Assembly (NCBI GenBank): GCA_024734555.1
Contig: JANPWX010000651.1
Span: 348,292 to 412,291 of the forward strand
Origin: Trochalopteron elliotii
Lineage: Eukaryota > Chordata > Aves > Passeriformes > Leiothrichidae
Length of the DNA stretch: 64,000 nucleotides
Direction: 5' to 3'
The notes beneath the pieces are model-generated. The model was not told the DNA's origin, searched no databases, and was given only the letters and a program-made list of their open reading frames with translations. Positions 60,501 to 64,000 of this stretch are shown piece after piece. The first letter of the stretch is position 1. Each line of letters begins with the position of its first letter. A program made the position numbers and the translations under genes.

Positions 60501-63500
60501 ACTTAAATAGTGTGAAGAACCTCTAAATAATTTTTTATATGGGATTGGAAGAGGTGAAGTGATTTGGACAAGACTCTACACCAGGGAAGGTGGAGAAAAA
60601 CAGGAAAGGGAAAGAGATACTGTTGGAAGAGCATTGGTGCAAGGCTGGGTCTATGTGTGCTGCACTGTCTGGTCAAGGTTGTGTCTGGGGATGGTGCTGG
60701 AGCACTGGAAGCAGCGGTGAAGCAGCTGATGTTAAACCTCTGATCCTGGCACTGAGACCTGGCACCAAGTGTTCTGCTAGTGAGGGCAGTACTGCTGCTG
60801 GTAGGAAGGAGAAAATCTAGATCAGGAATTAATGTGTGGCTCTGAAGAAGTCAGGGTTAATAGCATCGAGGCTGGGGTATTTGTAGATAAAGGCAAAGGA
60901 TCCCAAGAAAGCCACAGGCTGGAGACCCCAATAATCCTCTCTCTGCCAGTGCCTGGCAGTGGTGAGCAAACTGTAAATGAAGCAGTTATTAGCAGCTCTG
61001 CTCATATCACAAGTTATAAACTGGTCTATTGAGCAAGAAAGAGTTGCCCTTTTTTAACCTTTCAAAGTGATTTCCCTTGTGGGGACCAGCAGAAAGAGAA
61101 AGCTGTGCTTCCTGACTGGAGTCGGGTGCACTTTCAAAGCCTCAGCAGCTCCAATCTCCCTCTTTGCTATGGGTATTGTGGAGCTGCATTATTTATAGCT
61201 TCTCCTGGGCACCCAATGTCCTGCAGTGCCCATGGAAAGGGAATTGCTGGCATTCACTGGAGATTCTGAGGTGACTAAAAGCTAAAATGGTTATGGTCTC
61301 TCTTAACTTCCAGCAAAGACAATTGTACAGAGAAAGCTTTTGATCAAACAGATACAGTCCATTGTAGCCAAACATAAATTTTGCTGAGAAAATATTCTGT
61401 TTCAACATTTTCAGCAATTAAACCCTTCTACATGCGGACTGTTTGGTGCTAGAAATTAATTAGTTGATAATATTCTCTTTAGAATGAAGACAAATGTTCT
61501 TTATGTCTTTGCTGAAGGCTAATATTTGCAAAAAGAAAAAGAAAAGTAGATGAGTTCCTTAAATCTCTTTAATCTTGTTCTGATAAATATACTTTCTTAC
61601 TGCTAAGCATTCTTTGAATATGTGTGCCTCTTTCTCACATTTCATATAATGCGAAGCTCTAGAGAGTGGGTAAATAAGAGCTGCAGGTTTCAGCTTTCAG
61701 AGGACTGGAATGATCAGATTTAATCCAGTCCTTCCATCTTGGGATCAACTGTAATAAACACCAGGGAAATGAATGAAAATGTCTGATGAGACAAATCTTT
61801 TTCTTCTTGAAGAGCAAGTACATAAATACTCAAATGATGAGAGGGGGCATTCACACCTTGCTTGCTTATAAAGTAGTTGCAGAAGCTGTGTAGTTCAGTC
61901 CTTTTTGCAGCCAGATCTTGAATTTGTCTGCAGATGAGACAAGCACAGGTGAGCCTGGAGGCCAACAGCTGGATTTTCTAGGGAAGCAGGGACATGTACT
62001 GAATTAGCATCTCAAAATACTCTGCAGCACTTGCTTTGGCAGGTTTTCTGCAGTTGAAAAATAAAAATAAGTAAGCAAAGCCAGGCAGCATAAGAGTTTC
62101 AGAAATATCTGGGCAGCATTTTTCCTCTAATCCCCCTGAAGCCCCACCTGTAGGATGCATCAGCGCTGACTTTGGAGCGAAGTGTTTTCACTGCATTCAC
62201 CTGATGGTGGGATCAACCCATTAATAAGGAAATGCAAATAGAGAGTGAGGGTTCCAGGCTCCCTGATATAAAATGAAGCTTTGACATTATGTTGATGTCT
62301 AAAAACAAAATGTAAGGTATAGACTGAATCGCAGCCTTTGTGAAGGGTTGTGTTTGGCATTGCTGGTTAGAGAAATCAATTTGGCAATTCTGAGATGAGA
62401 AAAACGTAGGCTGGGGGGGTAGGAAAACACTTCAGAAATAGGGATAATAAATTAAGTCTGAAGTCAGTAGACATGGGCGAGGGAGTTCTTAAAGTCTCCC
62501 TTGAATGACAAAAACCAATACTTCACTTAGTAGGAAGTATGAAATTGCTGTTGAGTGCTTTTCAAAGTATCATCTGTTGGCCAGATACAATCCATTATTA
62601 ATTATGCCATCATGGTGATAATTGTTACACTTTAGACACTTCCCAAACAAATCTCTAATTAACAGAGCAGTCAGTTCTTGGAAAAGTAAGCATTGGGTCA
62701 CCTCTGTGATGGTGCAGCCCTGGGTCTGATAACCACACGGGCTGCTAAATCTGCACCAATCAAATGGGGTGAGAAATTCAAGCCTTGTGTGAACAGAAAA
62801 ATGCTTAAAAGAGGTAAACTTAATGATGAATTTTTAGATGGATATAAGGATTTACTCAGGGCCTACTTTGCTGTTGGCTTCCAGTCTACTGGCTAGGCCA
62901 CTGATGGGCAAATTTTCTGCCAGAGTAAATGGGGACAGCTGTTTGGCAGATGAAAAAACAATGCCAGTTATGTGTGGCAGTGGATTTGGTCATGAGATTT
63001 GGTGGTGGACAAGGATAATTCAGCTTGATGTCCTGTGAAAACACAGGCCAAGTCCTTCAGCCATGTATCCCTGGCAACTTGGACAAGACCAAGGCAAACC
63101 TGGTTGTTTACTGTAGGCAGACATCTGGTTTTGATTTAAGGAAACCAGAATGCAGATAATCTGCTGCTACTTTTATTAATTGACTTGGGAGTAAAACATC
63201 CTTATTTGTATTGTTTTAGAAAAGGCATCTGTCTGTAACAGTTTAAAATAAAGATAATTGTAGTTCTCTTGTCCCATTCTTTCTTTACCTCTTCTAAAAC
63301 TCTACTCAGTGTGATATGGGAACATGTGTACACTGTAGGCAAAATGAACCCCCAGATGAGGTTTCTATAAGCAAACATAATATTGGTGCAGTGTGTTTAA
63401 TGAGAATAATAAAATTCAATTTCATGAGTCCTTAAAACCTCTTGAACATTCTGCTATTGATTAATAATTAACTTGAAGCTTCCAATTTTTTGCTTAAAAA

Positions 63501-63633
63501 TCAAAGTAGTTTTTTTACTGGGTGCTAAATATTAGTAACAGCAAGTCTACCAGCACAAACATGCTATTTTGAAAGGTACAGATGCATCCTAGCATGAGCA
63601 GTACTGATTTTGCATGGTTATTTAATTTTTCCC
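57551..63633. other. Non-coding stretch, no gene recognised
   Basis: No supported gene. 58540-58640 and 62585-62665 are AT-rich and TAAT-rich. The latter includes an imperfect palindrome, AATTAT (62600-62605) with ATAATT (62618-62623), around a CCATCATGG centre. Overlapping frames at 59836-60260 lie in slightly GC-richer DNA and match no family that I recognise. Confidence 0.6.
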
Positions 63634-63742
63634 TATATAAAACATCTAAAATGAGGCTGTTTTAATTTCGAAGCTAAGCTGCAGGTTGCAGTGACCGCAG
63701 CTTTCCTACCATCCTTTCTGGGGCTGGTGGTGCTCTGTAAGT
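63634..63742 (+). promoter_or_regulatory. Possible TATA box with downstream splice donor
   Basis: TATATAAAA lies at 63634-63642. A start about 30 bp downstream (near 63665) would give a short exon ending at a consensus donor, GTAAGT, at 63737-63742. The only ATG in the proposed leader (63651, before the expected start site) is closed within five codons, so any such exon would be non-coding. TATA-like words are frequent in AT-rich DNA; this is suggestive only. Confidence 0.15.
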
Positions 63743-64000
63743 AACAGATTTTTGTGTTATCTTTAACTGTGTTCACACTAAAGGACTGCAGCTGGCATTT
63801 AAACTGGGGCACAAGAACCTGCTTAAAAGGGAGATGCCTTTTGGCCTTCCTCTTACTAACTCATCTGGGCTGTTCCTGGCTAATTGCTCCATTAGCACAA
63901 CAACAATGTAAAATAGAGTGAGAAGACTGTTGGGAGTACATACATGAAGGCAGAGCATGACCCCTGTCTAGGGAGGCATCTGCAGTCAGCATTTGCAAGA
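63743..64000. other. Non-coding end of window
   Basis: Nothing recognised up to the window edge. Confidence 0.6.

Noticed and set aside
1..64000. CRISPR array, prokaryotic operon, phage or other exotic system
   Set aside because: CR1 and MIR elements, CpG depletion and the absence of long ORFs identify vertebrate nuclear DNA. No regularly spaced repeats were seen.

Overview
This is a 64 kb piece of vertebrate nuclear DNA, almost certainly from a bird. The strongest clue is two truncated copies of the avian CR1 LINE (about 34931-35078 and 55082-55225, both minus strand), with the characteristic 3' end that reads on the plus strand as a 'tcatagaatggtttgggttgg'-type sequence. A few old MIR-like core-SINE remnants also fit an amniote genome. 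The DNA is AT-rich and CpG-depleted by eye, and repeat density is low, as expected of bird chromosomes.

I find no protein-coding gene that can be supported. Open frames are short (the longest is 175 codons at 5331-5858), lie on both strands, change frame constantly, overlap antisense frames and show no recognisable domain. There is no operon structure, no CRISPR array, no tRNA or rRNA, and no phage or bacterial gene. The best reading is intergenic sequence or the inside of a very large intron.

Layout: 1-5300 is featureless apart from a poly-T run. 5331-5910 holds a short tandem repeat and the only CpG-dense patch I noticed. 8491-8534 is a TG/TA/CA simple repeat. 14140-14415, 17518-17572 and 57440-57550 carry MIR-like remnants, the last being the clearest. 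16735-17005, 43490-43875, 54481-54605 and some smaller blocks are TAAT/ATTA-rich and look like conserved-noncoding (enhancer-type) sequence, including a 19-bp palindrome of homeodomain sites at 41832-41850. 33151-33180 is a perfect 13-bp inverted repeat. 56120-56490 combines a pyrimidine tract, a CA repeat, an ATG-led basic/acidic reading frame and a consensus splice donor, which could be an alternative first exon. 63634-63742 has a TATA-like box followed about 100 bp later by a consensus donor.

No previously undescribed system can be claimed from this sequence. What is worth checking is regulatory: the palindromes, the CpG patch, the two possible first exons and the AT-rich blocks. None of these calls was tested by alignment, so all of them rest on reading alone.
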